Notes: generated by a model not told the origin, from the sequence alone. Counted from the first letter of the stretch, positions 41,021-52,545 are shown. The stretch: 64,000 bases of DNA from Mesorhabditis belari (GCA_958450365.1 CAUEEP010000911.1:310001-374000); one strand, 5' to 3'. Numbers and translations: made by a program.

Positions 41021-42079
41021 TTTGGCAATTGGTGGACCAAACTTTAAGGTTAAATTTGCGAAACAAAAGCCTAGCTTCACTGAAACATTTGCTCAGACTA
41101 CAATACCCAAATCACTTGTGCATTGCTACGTTTGTCGGAGAGCAAAGTACGTGGTCAGCATAAATTGCCGCAGCCAGGCAGCTTAAAAGCGATTAGCTAA
41201 GAACAAAGTATTATAAATGAAGAGTTGCTTAACAACAAACACTCGTTACAAACAAACACAAACACAACAAACAACGCTGAAACCGACACATCCGTTTGGT
41301 AGATTCTGACAGATGCGTTAATCAATGCCTAAAAAGGTTCGTACAAGAACAAACTTGGGATCTGAGGTGCCGATCGCACAACCAATCAAGTACCAAAAAG
41401 AGAGTCAATCCATTCTTTCAACAACGAACTTGGAGTTCGAAAAACAGTACCCAAACAAATCAAAACATGAGGGCTATTTGAACACCGAAATTTAGCTTTT
41501 CTTCATGATTTCGAGAAGCTAACCTTAAAATGACTGGTTGAAGAATTGGAACAATGGAAAGAGAGGCAAAAAGTCGGTATGGGCTTTGACAAGAACTAGA
41601 TCTTTTGAAACTTTGAATTTAACTTATTACTGATGCATAAAACCCAATAGAATGCCGATATAAAATGAGTAGATAAGCCTCTTTTCAGCGACGTCTGACT
41701 CGAAACGAAGAAGGCAAAGTGGAAAGAAAGAATGATTCGATGAAGAAACGATTGGCATTCAGGCATTTTCCCCAGAAAGCCTTATTTTTGGTTTTACATA
41801 TTAATTTTTCTCAGGAGTAACAAACGTTAAGAATCATACTTTATTCATGGTGCCTGAAAAAAGTGAGCCGAATATGTATATACGTAGAAGGAGCCGCTTT
41901 TGGCTTAGAAAGCATCAACGTACAGAAAAGAATTGAAATTATATTTCAATTTTGGACTTTTGTCAGAAAGTTTAGAATTTAAGTCAAATTCAAATATCTT
42001 AGGGAAAGGGAATTAAATACAAATTCAATCTCCGACATCCAAATTCAAATTCTCCGAGATTAAATTTCAAATTCACAAA
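41021..42079. repeat. Duplicated intergenic and downstream modules
   Basis: 41330-41530 matches 45800-45960 and 58560-58690 (CTTGGGATCTGA, GATTTCGAGAAGC). 41685-42060 matches the F-box downstream module, including the AATAAA-bearing CTTTATTCATGG at 41839. The small SKRRR exon copy at 41690 has lost its ATG (ACG). Confidence 0.7.
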
Positions 42080-42535
42080 TGCTTGACAAATGAGAAAGCA
42101 ACTCAAGGCGGATAGACGAACAGCCAATCAAATCGAGTGAATTCACTGCCTCAAACTGTTTCAGAAAAGGGGCACGATCCTTCTCGATTGGGCGGTCCCA
42201 ATACCTGCCATACCACAATAGATCACATGATCGAATGCTTTCGATGAAAGGAAGATGACAAATGACATCCAGATTGACCCCACGTGACTCCGAATTCAGC
42301 TTCTTGATGTTGATTGCTTCAAATCCGTGTGGAGCAAACTCAAATGTAAACTCATGTACGTGATGTCGAAAAGCTATCCTGGTCGACTCGAAATCATCCG
42401 TTGGAATCCTTGATTGACTTTCCCCAATTCAATCACACCTCTTGCGTCCAATTGCTCCAAAACCTCCAACTTCAGATCGAAGCAAAGACGTTCGATTGGA
42501 AATGTTGTTAGATCTCGCATCTGGATTGGCGCCAT
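42080..42535 (-). pseudogene. F-box-like family copy 3, truncated and frameshifted
   Basis: Begins MAPIQMRDLTTFPIERLCFD after the acceptor TTACAG and keeps the F-box region through GKVNQGFQRMISSRP. A 1-bp deletion then shifts the frame and reaches a stop at once: GACCAGGATAGC here against GACCATGGATAGC in copy 6. Homology resumes in another frame (FEFAPHGFEAINIKKLNSES) to LELLSHLS. Sequence after that point is missing, so about 200 C-terminal residues are gone. No functional product expected. Confidence 0.85.
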
Positions 42536-42559
42536 TCTACCTGTAAGTAAAAAGAATTA

Positions 42560-43280
42560 GATTTTGTATGGAACAGATCGATGCAATGAATCCCTTTCAG
42601 CAATTCAGGCAGTAAAAGCTTGTTTTCTAAAGCGTGAATGATGAATTTCCAATAAAAGATTTGTTAAAATGCTAAAGGTGATCCATTGCACGGCTCTAGT
42701 ACCGAAAAAGATAGAAAACCAAAGAAATAAGCGTAGAATCATGTATTCTAGTGGAATTTAACAAAACCCAAGTCTATTTTTTACATTATTCGGTGAAATT
42801 TGGCACGGGATGGTATTAAAAATGTTAAAAACAGCACAAAAACACCGAGATCTAGACAAATGAATTAAAAAATTAATAGAATTTAAAACAGGTGAGGTGC
42901 TTTAAGATGGGGTCTAGTACGTAAAATAAGCTGGCTTTGTCAAATTCTAATCAGTTTGCATTAAGAAATGACGTTTAGTTGGGGAATTTGGGAAATTCTG
43001 GAATTCTAAACATTTTAAAGCTTTGCGAATATGAAATTTGAAAGAATGGAAAATTTTGAACCGTATGCTATAATAAATGTTAAAAACACGAGAAAAACAC
43101 CTAAATCTCGAGACATCAAAGAATGAAGGATGTCGTCAAATTCTTTCCTTAAATGCCAGCAGTTACAGTAGGTTTTCCGACGAAACCTACCGTAATCCAG
43201 GTCATCCGCAATATAATTTACACACAACGAAACAAGAAAACCAAAAACACTCAAATTTTCTCTAAAATTGTAGCGTTTTA
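42560..43280. repeat. Upstream duplication module U (copy 3)
   Basis: Carries the F-box upstream inverted repeat (about 42581-42690). At about 43164-43197 it carries the 13-bp-stem hairpin TTACAGTAGGTTT...AAACCTACCGTAA with one A/G difference that would be a G-U pair in RNA. Confidence 0.8.
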
Positions 43281-43284
43281 CCTT

Positions 43285-43570
43285 TTTCAATTTGTTTCAA
43301 TCAATGCAGCACTCCTTGGCTGCAAAGAAGTTTAACGATTCAGACGGATTCGAATTTGTGTGACAAAGTTTTGTGAAGATCAAAAATGGAGGTTAATCAC
43401 GGATTATCTTTATTAACTTTAAATAGTCTCTTTTCAGGCATCGGATTTTGGTTTATGTCGTTTCAGCAGTGAAATGTTCTATGAATCTCGTGGGGGTAAA
43501 TTACCGTTAAAATGGATGTCTCCTGAAGCTATTGAATATGCACAATTATCGACGAAATCTGATGTGTAAA
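43285..43570 (+). pseudogene. Captured receptor-type tyrosine kinase fragment
   Basis: A complete exon at 43438-43565 lies between the acceptor TCTTTTCAG and the donor GT|GTAAAT. It encodes ASDFGLCRFSSEMFYESRGG, then KLPLKWMSPEAIEYAQLSTK and SDV. DFG starts the activation segment, and PLKWMSPEAI is the tyrosine-kinase-specific form of subdomain VIII. Upstream at 43310-43360, HSLAAKKFNDSDGFEFV resembles a damaged HRDLAARN catalytic loop, separated by a 77-bp intron-like gap. The rest of the kinase is absent. The paralogous module near 37130 lacks this block, so it is an inserted genomic fragment. Confidence 0.8.
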
Positions 43571-44848
43571 TTGTCGTAGTTGGTTTATCTAAAAGAATCC
43601 CATTTTTAGTTGGTCATTTGGTGTTTGACTTTATGAAATGTATTCTTTTGGAAAACTCCATTTCATTCAATACAAAAAATGGGGAAACGATGTGTAAAAA
43701 ATGTGTAAAAAATCATCATTGAAATCCTTGAAATACAAGATTCCCACAAAGATTCAGCTTCGATAACGGAACTTGATTCTAGAACACTTCATGCTCTTGT
43801 TTTGAATGTTTCGAGTGAACTGGGGTTGAAAAAGTAGCACTTGGATACTTTTGCATTTCAAATCCGATTCATTTTGCTTCTATTCAAAGGGGAAAACATT
43901 CAAAAAATTGCGTTTGAAGGCAGTTTGAAGGCAGTCTATTAAATGAAGTCTATCAATTGGAACACGGGCTGCAAATCTGGAACGCACGGAGCCCATTGAC
44001 ACCGATAAATTGAGCAAAACTATTCAAATCTTCAGAATTGCTTTTCTGGGCTCAATTCTGGAACGCACAGCACCCATTGGCATTCATTAATCGATCGAGA
44101 GTTAATTCCTCATCAATTCCCCCAAATCCCGTCGCAACCGACAAAATTGCGAGGGCTTATTCAGTTCCTTACTAACGAAAGGCTTGTTCAAGGGTTTCGC
44201 AAAACAGGAACGCCGGAAAAAAGGGGATAGTCTACTTTTAGCTCTCAAGATGTGCGGCGGGGTCATTAAAGGAGAATGACCACACGTTAATTCGATGGAT
44301 TTTAGGAGACTAGCGCAAAAGATGTCATAATCTTTGTCAATAGAATTTGAGGAGGCACGAAAGTCTGATCGATTTAGAAAATCTAGTATACACACCGCCG
44401 CTTTATCATAATCCAAATCGAAATGTAAACAGACTTGATCCTTTCTTTCGGAGTAAAACAGGTTGAGCGAATTTCGAAGCCGATTCAGAGATGGTCAGAG
44501 CCCGGGAGCCGCAAAAGCAGAGGCGGCAAACTTTGCAGATCGATTACGTCGTCCAGACAGTCACAAATCGCCATATCTAAAATAGAAGAAGAGCGGCAGA
44601 AAGTAGGAAATGAATTTAAAATGAAAAGAGAGCTCGTAACAAGCAAGCTTTGAAGTGAAACAGTGGGGTGATGAGACTCATCAAATGACAATAAAAGAAA
44701 TCACCTATACAAAAAAGTTTTCAAACAAAATTCAAACGATACTAAAGCAATCACGGCAAAACAATATGGATCAGGATAATGCAGAAGAAGAAAGCTCTAT
44801 CAGATGGATTTTGTTTAATTCTCTTTTGTACAAAAAGGGAATGGAAAG
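43571..44848. repeat. Duplicated modules with two CTGGA-boxes
   Basis: 43571-43640 resumes the module seen at 37140. CTGGAACGCACGG and CTGGAACGCACAG occur at about 43977 and 44058, the only clear copies in the F-box half besides the TTGGAAGTCACAT pair at 49303 and 50082. 44150-44740 is module C. No intact gene. Confidence 0.65.
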
Positions 44849-44850
44849 TA

Positions 44851-45627
44851 CCGTATTCTCTCTAATAGTAGTGCGCACTACTATTTTTTGAACCCCCTCT
44901 TGGACCGCAATACTATTAGAGAGTGCACTACTATTAAAGAGTTTTATCATTAAGACAGTAAGACAGTAAGACAGATATAAGATTTGTTCCAAAAATTCTT
45001 GCAATTCTTTCACGGGCTCCTTTGGCTCCTTTTCAAATACAGTTGTGGGCCGGCGAGTTGACAATTTGTGTCTTGACATGAATAAATTTGGCTATCCCTC
45101 TGATGCCGAAAATTCCTCGACACCTTTCCACATTAACAGAAATTATGTAATATTAAAATCGAACAAGATGGATTATTTTCTAGGATTGAGTTTTGATAAC
45201 AATAAAGCTTAGCGCTGCAAAAGCTAAGTAAATTCTCAAACTTTATACAGGTATATAAGAGCAAAAAAATGACTATAGCTTTGCGCGAATCTCGTAAGCA
45301 AACTTGAGTTAATGTGCCACTAAAACAATGTGTGGAAACAACAAAAAGATGTTTTTGCACTTTGCACAACAATCTTAGATTTTTTTGCTAATTTTTTTAT
45401 GAGAAGAATAGTTAATAAATGAATAAAAAAAGCCTCACTTTTGCTTGCTTGAATAGCTTTAGAATGTTACATAAACATAAAGTCAAAAAGGTTTAGATGA
45501 AAAAGAAGCACCAGAAATTCAAATTTTCGAGGGTGCACTACTATTTTTTTCAACCCCCTCTCGAACCGCAATACTATTAGAGAGTGCACTACTATTAAAG
45601 AGTGCACTACTATTAGAGAGAATACGG
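44851..45627. mobile_element. 777-bp DNA transposon with perfect 24-bp TIRs
   Basis: Begins CCGTATTCTCTCTAATAGTA and ends with the exact complement (24 bp identical). TA borders both sides (44849-44850 and 45628-45629). The paralog at 34637 reads GGAAAGTAATCGAATTGAGG, which is the filled site minus the element and one TA. Inside, TTAGAGAGTGCACTACTATT is repeated near both ends and an AACCCCCTCT...GGACCGCAATACTATTAG block occurs twice. The TA rule and ends resemble pogo/Tigger-type elements. A minus-strand frame (RRPTTVFEKEPKEPVKELQE) is short and has no recognisable catalytic motif. Confidence 0.9.
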
Positions 45628-46503
45628 TAATCGAATTGAGGTAAAACAAGTGGAATAAAACTCTATTTTTACCTCTTCCCTTCCAGACATACCTACGAAT
45701 AGTGGACGAAGCTGCTAATTGAAAAACTCAGACAATTTGAACTATTTGAAAGCTATTTGAACATTATTTCTTTACATTATAGAACATTATAGAGGGCTAT
45801 TTGAACACCGAAATTTAGATCTTCTTCACGATTTCGAGAAGTTAACCTTAAAATGACTTGGGATCTGACCTGCCGATCGAACAACCGATAAGGTGTCTTT
45901 AAAAGGATCGAGTCAATCCATTCCAGCAACAACGAATTTGGAGTTCAAACAACAGAACTTAACTTCTTACGGATACATAAAGCGCATTAGAATGGCGATA
46001 TAAAATGATCAGATTAGATAAGCCTTTTTTTCAGCGTTGTCTGACTCGAAACGAAGAAGGCAAAGCGGAAAGAAAAAGAATTCAGTGAAGAAACCATTGG
46101 TATTCAGGCATTTTCCCCAGAAAACCTTATTTTTGGTTTTACATATTAATTTTTAGCAGGAGTAACAAACGTTAAGAATCATACTTTATTCATGGTACAT
46201 GAAAAAAGTGAGCCGAATATGTAGATAGACAGAACGAGCCGCTTTTGGCTTAGAAAGCATCAACGTACAGAAAAGAATTGAAATCATATTTTAGTTTTGG
46301 AATTTTGTGTAGAAAGTTTAGAAAGTTTAGAAATTAAGTCAAATTTAAATATCTTAGGGAAGGGAATTAAATACAAATTCAATCTCATACATCTAAATTC
46401 AAAATCTCGGAGATTGAAATTAGTTAATGCTAGCTTAAAGGAAAAAACAGAATTTAAAGCACGCAAAGGCAATTTAAGGCCAGCAAAATATAGCAATAAA
46501 ACA
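45628..46503. repeat. Duplicated downstream module, copy 4
   Basis: Continues the pre-insertion sequence (AATCGAATTGAGG), then 46010-46503 matches the 3' flanks of other family copies, including the AATAAA-bearing CTTTATTCATGG at about 46187. The SKRRR exon copy at 46039 has TTG in place of ATG. Confidence 0.7.
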
Positions 46504-47508
46504 TCAATGATCGATCATTTCATCGGGCTTGATGTAGAAGGAGGCGAAAAAAATGATGCAACTCTCTGCATCGATCTTGCTTGCGGACAACATGTAGATG
46601 CCATCTCGCGCCGCATTGATATTTCGTCGGAAACACAGACTTTTCATCGGGAAATCTACATCTCTACTTTCCTTCCAAAGCTCGTTTGCCAATACAATGA
46701 ATGGTCGACGATTTTTTCTGCTGATTTTTCTCATTCCTGGATATCTCGTGAGAAAACCAACGATTGTAGTCTTCATATCGTCCATAAAATTGTCCCAAAC
46801 TGTCAGAACCCCTGCGGGGTCGCTGCTTGGAATTCCGTGGCTAACAATCCTTTGAATGGCTGGGAGAATGATATCTGCGTTGTCACAAACGATTACAACG
46901 TATCTGATGTGGGTCTTTATAAAAGCATTGTGGTAAAACTGAAAATCATCATCATCCTTACAGCCAAAACTGACCATTTTACATTCGTTGAGTTGAGTCG
47001 CAATGAAATGCTCAACGAGATCTTTTATTGATGGGGCTTTTTGAATGAAGCCGGGAAGTTCCGCGAATCTCTTGACCTTGATTGACAAATGAGAAAGCAA
47101 CTCCAAGTGCTGAGGCGGACAATCATACAAATAGAGTGAATTCACTGCCTCTAATTGTTTCAGAAAAGTGACGTAATCCTCGTTGAATCCGTTGTCCACG
47201 ATCAATAGGTCGCACGATCGAATGTTCTTGATGAAAGCAAAATGACGAATGACATCCAGACTGACCCCAGGTGACTCCGAATTCAGCTTCTTGATCTTGA
47301 GTTCTTCAAACCCAAATTCAATCGTATCCACATGATGTCCAAAAACTATCGACGGTCGACTCGAAATCATCGATTGGAATCCTTGATTGACTTTCCCCAA
47401 TTCAATCACTTTTCTTGCGTCCAATTGCTCCAAAACCTCCAACTTCAGATCGAAGCAAAGACGTTCCATTGGAAATGTGGTCAGATTTCGCATTTCGATT
47501 GGCGCCAT
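46504..47508 (-). CDS. F-box-like protein, family copy 4
   Basis: 334 aa, intact. F-box-like region at residues about 11-50 (FPMERLCFDLKLEVLEQLD then ARKVIELGKVNQGFQSMISS). It has a shortened central stretch compared with copies 1 and 10: the PHGIEAIN residues are missing and the MDEDYNSPIDKD segment is replaced by VDNGFNED. C-terminal phrases LYLYDCPPQHLELLSHLSIK and PAIQRIVSHGIPSSDPAGVL are kept. The ending is intermediate (IIFFASFYIKPDEMIDH). The acceptor TTTATTTGCAG lies close to the ATG, which here is inside the usual leader sequence, so the first five residues are extra to most copies. Confidence 0.85.
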   Translation of the reverse strand: MAPIEMRNLTTFPMERLCFDLKLEVLEQLDARKVIELGKVNQGFQSMISSRPSIVFGHHVDTIEFGFEELKIKKLNSESPGVSLDVIRHFAFIKNIRSCDLLIVDNGFNEDYVTFLKQLEAVNSLYLYDCPPQHLELLSHLSIKVKRFAELPGFIQKAPSIKDLVEHFIATQLNECKMVSFGCKDDDDFQFYHNAFIKTHIRYVVIVCDNADIILPAIQRIVSHGIPSSDPAGVLTVWDNFMDDMKTTIVGFLTRYPGMRKISRKNRRPFIVLANELWKESRDVDFPMKSLCFRRNINAARDGIYMLSASKIDAESCIIFFASFYIKPDEMIDH

Positions 47509-48070
47509 TCTACCTGCAAATAAAAAGAATTATTCTTTGTATGCGGATCGATGCAATGGATCACTTTCAGCATTTCCAGCAGTAAAAGCTTGTTTTCTAA
47601 AGCGCGAATGATGAATTTCCAATGAAAAAAATTTGTAAGGAGCCGATGAATGCAATAAAAGATTTGTTAAAATGCTAAAAGTGATCCATTGCACGGGTCT
47701 AGGTACCGAAAAAGATAGAAAACGAAAGAAATAAGCATAAAATCATCTATTCTAGTGGAATTTAACAAAACCCAAGTCTATTTTTTAAATTATTGAGTGA
47801 AATTTGTATAAAAATGTTAAAATATTGTATAAAAATGTTAAAAACAGCACAAAAACACCCAGATCTAGACAAATGAATTAGAAAGCTAATATTTTAAACA
47901 GGCGAGGTGCTTTAAGCTGGGGTCTCATGCTTAAAATACCCTGGATTTGTCAAATTCGAATCATTTTTCATTAAGAAATGGCGTTTAGCTGAAAAAATGG
48001 GAAATTCTAGAATTCTAAACATTTTAAAGCTTTGCGAATATGAAATTTGAAAGAATGAGAAGATTTTCAT
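47509..48070. repeat. Upstream duplication module U (copy 4)
   Basis: Contains the upstream inverted repeat (about 47560-47690, with a roughly 20-bp insertion AAGGAGCCGATGAATGCAAT in the loop) and the first half of module U. It stops before the TTACAGTAGG hairpin. 48071-48469 includes a copy of 38050-38210 and no gene. Confidence 0.75.
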
Positions 48071-48469
48071 AAATAAATATTTAGCTTATTAATTGAATAT
48101 CTTAAGTTCAAAAGGTTCACCTTCAAACGCGTGTGCCAGAGGCAGGGCGATTACGCGGCCAGACAAAGATTAATTTTACGATTAATTGTTGTTTTTCGAC
48201 TTGGGCTAATGTATTTTCTTAGCATGGCAAAAAAATTTTCTTTTTTGCTTTTTCATGCTAAAACTTTCTTCTTTCTTGCACTAACATTCATTTTTTAGGG
48301 ATCGACACGAGGAGGGAGTTGAAGTCGAGGAGGAAGTTGCAGTCGATCGAATGAAGCCAACTCGAGAAGAAATCCACGTCCTACTGCTAAGATCCATTTA
48401 GTTTCAGCTTAATCCCAGATGCTGACCTGAAGGACCTGAAGGATTTCCCTTTGAAGCGCAATACTATAA

Positions 48470-48545
48470 ATGGGTCGAACCAACAACCCCATACTTTTGC
48501 GCGGGATTCACGTCGCCCGCCTTAGACCACTCGGCCACGGTTTCC
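48470..48545 (-). pseudogene. tRNA-like pseudogene (long variable arm type)
   Basis: The minus strand reads GTGGCCGAGTGGTCTAAGGC (D-arm of Ser/Leu type), a GCGGG/CCCGC stem with an over-long loop, and GGTTCGACCC. The T stem and acceptor stem do not pair properly. Pseudogene or tRNA-derived repeat. Confidence 0.45.
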
Positions 48546-48911
48546 CCTTATGGTTTTGGGGTATTTTGCAAAATTTCTTTAAAGATGTTATAACTTTTTG
48601 TAGAGTTGAGCGAATTTGATGATCTTTGTATCAAAATGTTCGTGAGAGTCTCTAGAATAAAAACAATCCCCTCGTTTTTCCTTCTAGAGCCTGATTGTCG
48701 AGTTACGAGCCCCAAACTGCAGGGTACCACAAAATTTCCCATACAAAATGACCAAAAAACCGCTAAAACTAAATTTAAAAAATTTCTGTCAAAGCGATTT
48801 GAAAAATTGCTTTAGATTTGGAATCAGCACAATTTTCCGCATCTGAAAAGGGTACTCCCGGAAAAATCCGATAGAAAGCGCATTTTTGCCTTATTTCGCG
48901 CCGATGTGCAC
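48546..48911. mobile_element. Diverged half copy of the palindromic element
   Basis: Aligns with the right arm of 38764-39835 (TCAAAATGTTCGTGAGAG, AAATTTCTGTCAAAGCG, GCGCATTTTTGCC) and ends TTTCGCGCCGATGTGCACC, the same terminus with one change. The opposite arm is not found, so it is a half element or an older non-palindromic form. Confidence 0.65.
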
Positions 48912-49366
48912 CCTGTAAAAAGCGCAGTTCTGGAAAAAAAGCCGTTTAAAGTTTCCTTTTGGTGGAGCCAAATTAATTATTGCTCATATCTTCACACTAG
49001 AAGTCTTTTTTTTCATTAAAATCTGATGGTTGCTTTGATTTTTATGAACTTTTAACTAAATCTACTGGAATTTGCTTGTGTTGGAAAGTTTCAGCTTTGT
49101 AAACTCGAAAAAAACATTTCATTTCTTGAAAAAGGACACCAATTCTTAGTCTCTCGGGATCTCAAATGGAATTTTGTAAACACACGCTTTCTGGTGCACT
49201 GGATTCCTCATTTTCTCGCGAAATTTCACCAAATCGATGGATCTCGTGCATTCAGAAGGCGTTTCTATGGACCATCTTCGATAATATTTTGTATTTTGCC
49301 TAGTTGGAAGTCACATGAATTTCACATGCATTCAAAAGGCGTTTCTGGGGACAATTTTCGATAATA

Positions 49367-50059
49367 CAGGGTGGGCCAAAATTACCGTTACAATGCTCAC
49401 TCACGTGCAAATGCGAAAGCGAAATGAAAGAAAGCGAAATGGAAGAAAGCGAACGGTAACAACTTCAGCAACCGTCAGAAAAAAAGTGAGGAATCGTCTG
49501 TTGAGAACGCCAAACTAATCGGTGCGGAAAAATGGGGAATTAAGCGAACATCCATCATCAAAAATAAGATCAAGTTAAAGGCCTACAAGAAAAATAAATC
49601 ACAAATGCTATCAGTTGACGCTATCAACCACACAAAACTGTTGATAGTGTGAAAAAAGCGTTCGAAAAGGCTTGGGAAGAGCTGGATCTCCTATACCTTC
49701 TCTCGAAGAGCTGGATCTCCTATAACTTCTCTGGAAGAGCTGGATCTCCTATATCTTCTCTGGAAGAGCTGGATCTCCTATATCTTCTCTGGAAGAGCTG
49801 GATCTCCTATATCTTCTCTGGAAGAGCTGGATCTCCTATACCACGATCAACGCTTTTCTACGACGTTTGGACGCCTGTGTAAAAGCTATTGAAGATCTGT
49901 TTGAAAAGGAATCGTTTTTATGAATTGTTATGAGACAATAAAAGTTATTTTTAAGAAAAATCGTTGATCTTTTGAGTTGCTTTTTATACAGAGTTGCTTT
50001 TTATACAGAGTTGCTTTTGAGTTGCTTTTTATATGTAACGGTAATTTTGGCTCACCCTG
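49367..50059 (+). mobile_element. Tc1-like relic with minisatellite inside
   Basis: Ends CAGGGTGGGCCAAAATTACC and, complemented on the right, CAGGGTGAGCCAAAATTACC (24 of 25 match), with TA on both sides (49365-49366 and 50060-50061). The duplicated flank at 49280 (GATAATATTTTGTATTTTGC) shows the empty site. Decayed transposase pieces lie in shifting plus frames: GIKRTSIIKNKIKLKAYKK (helix-turn-helix, about 49540-49600), VKKAFEKAWEELD (about 49650-49690) and RRLDACVKAIEDLFEKESFL at the 3' end (about 49860-49920). Between the last two is a 29-bp minisatellite, AGCTGGATCTCCTATATCTT onward, about six units (49680-49840). Confidence 0.85.
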
Positions 50060-50061
50060 TA

Positions 50062-50769
50062 GTTTGTATTTTGCCTAGTTGGAAGTCACATAAAAACTTT
50101 CTGCGATTAACTTTTATGATTGCCGATAAAAGGGTTTACGGAGTGTGCCAGGAAGTGCGCCTTTTCGTCGAGCACAAAGTACACGTGCTTACAGGGATCT
50201 ACGCGCGTCCGAACAGTGATTTCTGAATCAAGCTTCTTCAAAAAAAGTCTCCATTGAAATCCAATACAATAGATGAATACAATAGACAACGAAGAGAGAA
50301 TGGAGATGACCGGGGAGGGTCATCAGACCGAAAAGGGGGCGGATGTCAGCTCCGAGCCAAACTGATATTTTAGTTACTATTGTTATTATTGAATGATTTG
50401 TCTAATCTTATGCAAATGTGTTCTCCTCTGTGCTTATCCTTTTTATTGCCGAGAAGGCGCGGTCCTTAGGATTGCCTAGGAGGGCAAGTGAGACTCTCAT
50501 TTGGAGTCCCCCCTTTCCCTTACACTCATTTGTAATCTATTCATCTTATTGTATTACTGTAAATAAAGATACGTATCTTCCGGGTCTATGCAACTGCAGT
50601 ACAGGTCGCTCATTTCACAGGGACTCCCCTCTATTACGTTGGAGGAGTTGAGTTGGGTTGTCGGGGTGTTAGAGATGGCGGGATATCAAAAGGGATCCAC
50701 TCTCTTTAACTTAACCCAAATTCTAGTCCACATCCGTTTACACCTAGGAACGTATATTTCTGATGATTT
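50062..50769. other. No convincing gene
   Basis: 50062-50110 repeats 49290-49320 (element flank). 50290-50650 has an AATAAAG at about 50563 after TTGTATTACTG and could be the 3' end of a retroelement, but no terminal repeats or poly(A) tract are clear. Confidence 0.35.
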
Positions 50770-51545
50770 CGAAAAGTTTTTACACAGGGAAGATTAGAGA
50801 AACGAGACGGTAATTAGCGAATATGTTCTTTGGGGATTTTTTGAGAAGCGGCAACACAAGATATTGTTAAGATCGACCGGATCTAAGTGGTCAAGCATTT
50901 ACGGTAAGAGTTTAGGTTGGGATAAAGGATCGATCTAAGAAGACGGCTTCTAATTGCGAGCTGAATTTTTCTTTTTGACCTAGATTTTTGAGGAAAGATT
51001 GATAGACTAAAATAAGTTGAGAAGTGGCGGATTTATTTTTAAGAAAGCCAAACGGTTGGTCAGAGGAAAGATGGCATTTGTCAAAATAAAGAAAAATTTT
51101 ATCTTTTATGATGATTTCGAAAAGTTTTTACACAGGGAAGATTAGAGAAATGAGACGGTAATTAGCGAATATGTTCTTGGGGATTTTTTGAGAAGAGGCA
51201 ACACAAGATATTGTTTCCAATACGTTGAGACCTTAGAGACAAGTAAAATCTTATTCAAGAATTTAGCAAGAGGATAGACCAGAACTTTGCAGGCTTCTTT
51301 AGAGCCAAAGCAGTAATTTTGCCTAGACTAGGTGATTTTTGGCTCTCAACTGACAACTGCTGACAACGATTTTTGGGGCCACAACTTTTTAAAAGCAGCT
51401 TCGATGTCACTGGCCGTAAGGGGAAAATTTACTTATGGTGGGATCTGTTTAGATGGAAAAGCCGGAAAGGCTTCGTTAGGTTATTGTCAACGCTGTGAAA
51501 GAATTTAGCAAACTCAAGAACAATTTTTTTGGGATCTAAAAAGTT
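50770..51545 (-). pseudogene. Non-LTR retrotransposon (LINE) ORF2 fragment
   Basis: On the minus strand, with frame changes, the order is LTASDIEAAFKKLWPQKS, then KEACKVLVYPLAKFLNK, then ANYRLISLIFPV, KLFEIIIKDKIFLYFDKCHL, SSDQPFGFLKNKSATSQL and LEAVFLD. This is the order of the N-terminal part of a LINE reverse transcriptase (NYRPISL, SDxQFGFRKGKST and the first catalytic Asp block). The palm YADD region is missing and stops interrupt it. A 100-bp part (GATTTCGAAAAGTTTTTACA onward) is duplicated at 50765 and 51110. Clade (CR1/Jockey-like) is a guess. Confidence 0.8.
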
Positions 51546-51589
51546 TTCACTATAGGATTGAATGAATCAAGGAAGGAATTTGAAGTTTA

Positions 51590-51890
51590 ATTGGGGTCCT
51601 TAGTTTTATTAGGGTAATGGGAATGAAACCAGCGCTCGCATATCTTTCCAAAAATAAAAATTGCCAGTATATTAAGGATATACAGCACTCAATATCCTCT
51701 ACAAAATAATGCAAAAAGATTTTGAATTGGATTGATTCTTGGGGACTTCGGTGTTAAAAAGTAGTCTCAACCTGGGTACCTGCGCCTGCTGGCTACTATC
51801 GCTTTCACGCCTGAAGTTCTTTCAGCTTTCAGCCTGAAATTTTGCCAGTATATTAAGCATATACAGCACTCAATATTTCGTACAATCATG
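51590..51890. repeat. Inverted copy of module P
   Basis: Complement matches 57370-57720 (GTATATGCTTAATATACTGG, CAGGCGTGAAAGCGATAG). 51310-51670 is also a direct paralog of 56660-57000. 51891-52079 has no gene. Confidence 0.75.
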
Positions 51891-52079
51891 AAAACTGATT
51901 CACAACATTTAAGTTTGTTTTGCTTTGGACAATTTTAAAACCTAATAGTAAGCCAGGACAGGGTCAGATCCAGGGCTGACCCACGTATTTCTTGATTGAC
52001 CCGTTAGATCGGGGCTTCGTTTTAGAGTTAAGCTATTCAATTAATAAGCCAAATATTTAGAGTGATTGGAGTAATCTTC

Positions 52080-52545
52080 TCATTCTTTCAAATATCATAT
52101 TCGCAAAGTTTTAAAATGTTTAGAATTCTAGGATTTCCCAATTTTCCCAACTAAACGCCATTTCTTAATGCAAAATGATTAGAATTTGACAAAGCCAGGG
52201 TATTTTATGCATGAGACCCGATCTTAAAGCACCTCGCCTGTTTAAAATATTCGCTTTCTAATTCATTTGTCTAGTTTTTGTGCTGTTGTTAACATTTTTA
52301 ATACCATACCGTGCCACATATCACTCAATAATGTAAAAAATAGACTTCGGTTTTTGTTAAAATGTCACTAGAACACATGATTTTATGCTTATTTCTTTGG
52401 TTTTCTATCTTTTTTGGTACTAGAACCGTGTAATGGATCTTTTTTAGCATTTTAACAAATCTTTTATTGCAGATTCATCATTCACGCTTTAGAAGACAAG
52501 CTTTTACTATTGAAAATGCTGAAAAGTGATCGATTGCATTGATCT
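52080..52545. repeat. Inverted copy of upstream module U
   Basis: Complement of the module preceding the other F-box copies. It carries the upstream inverted repeat (about 52431-52540) and leads into the only plus-strand family member, so promoter-side sequence and gene were inverted as one piece. Confidence 0.8.
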
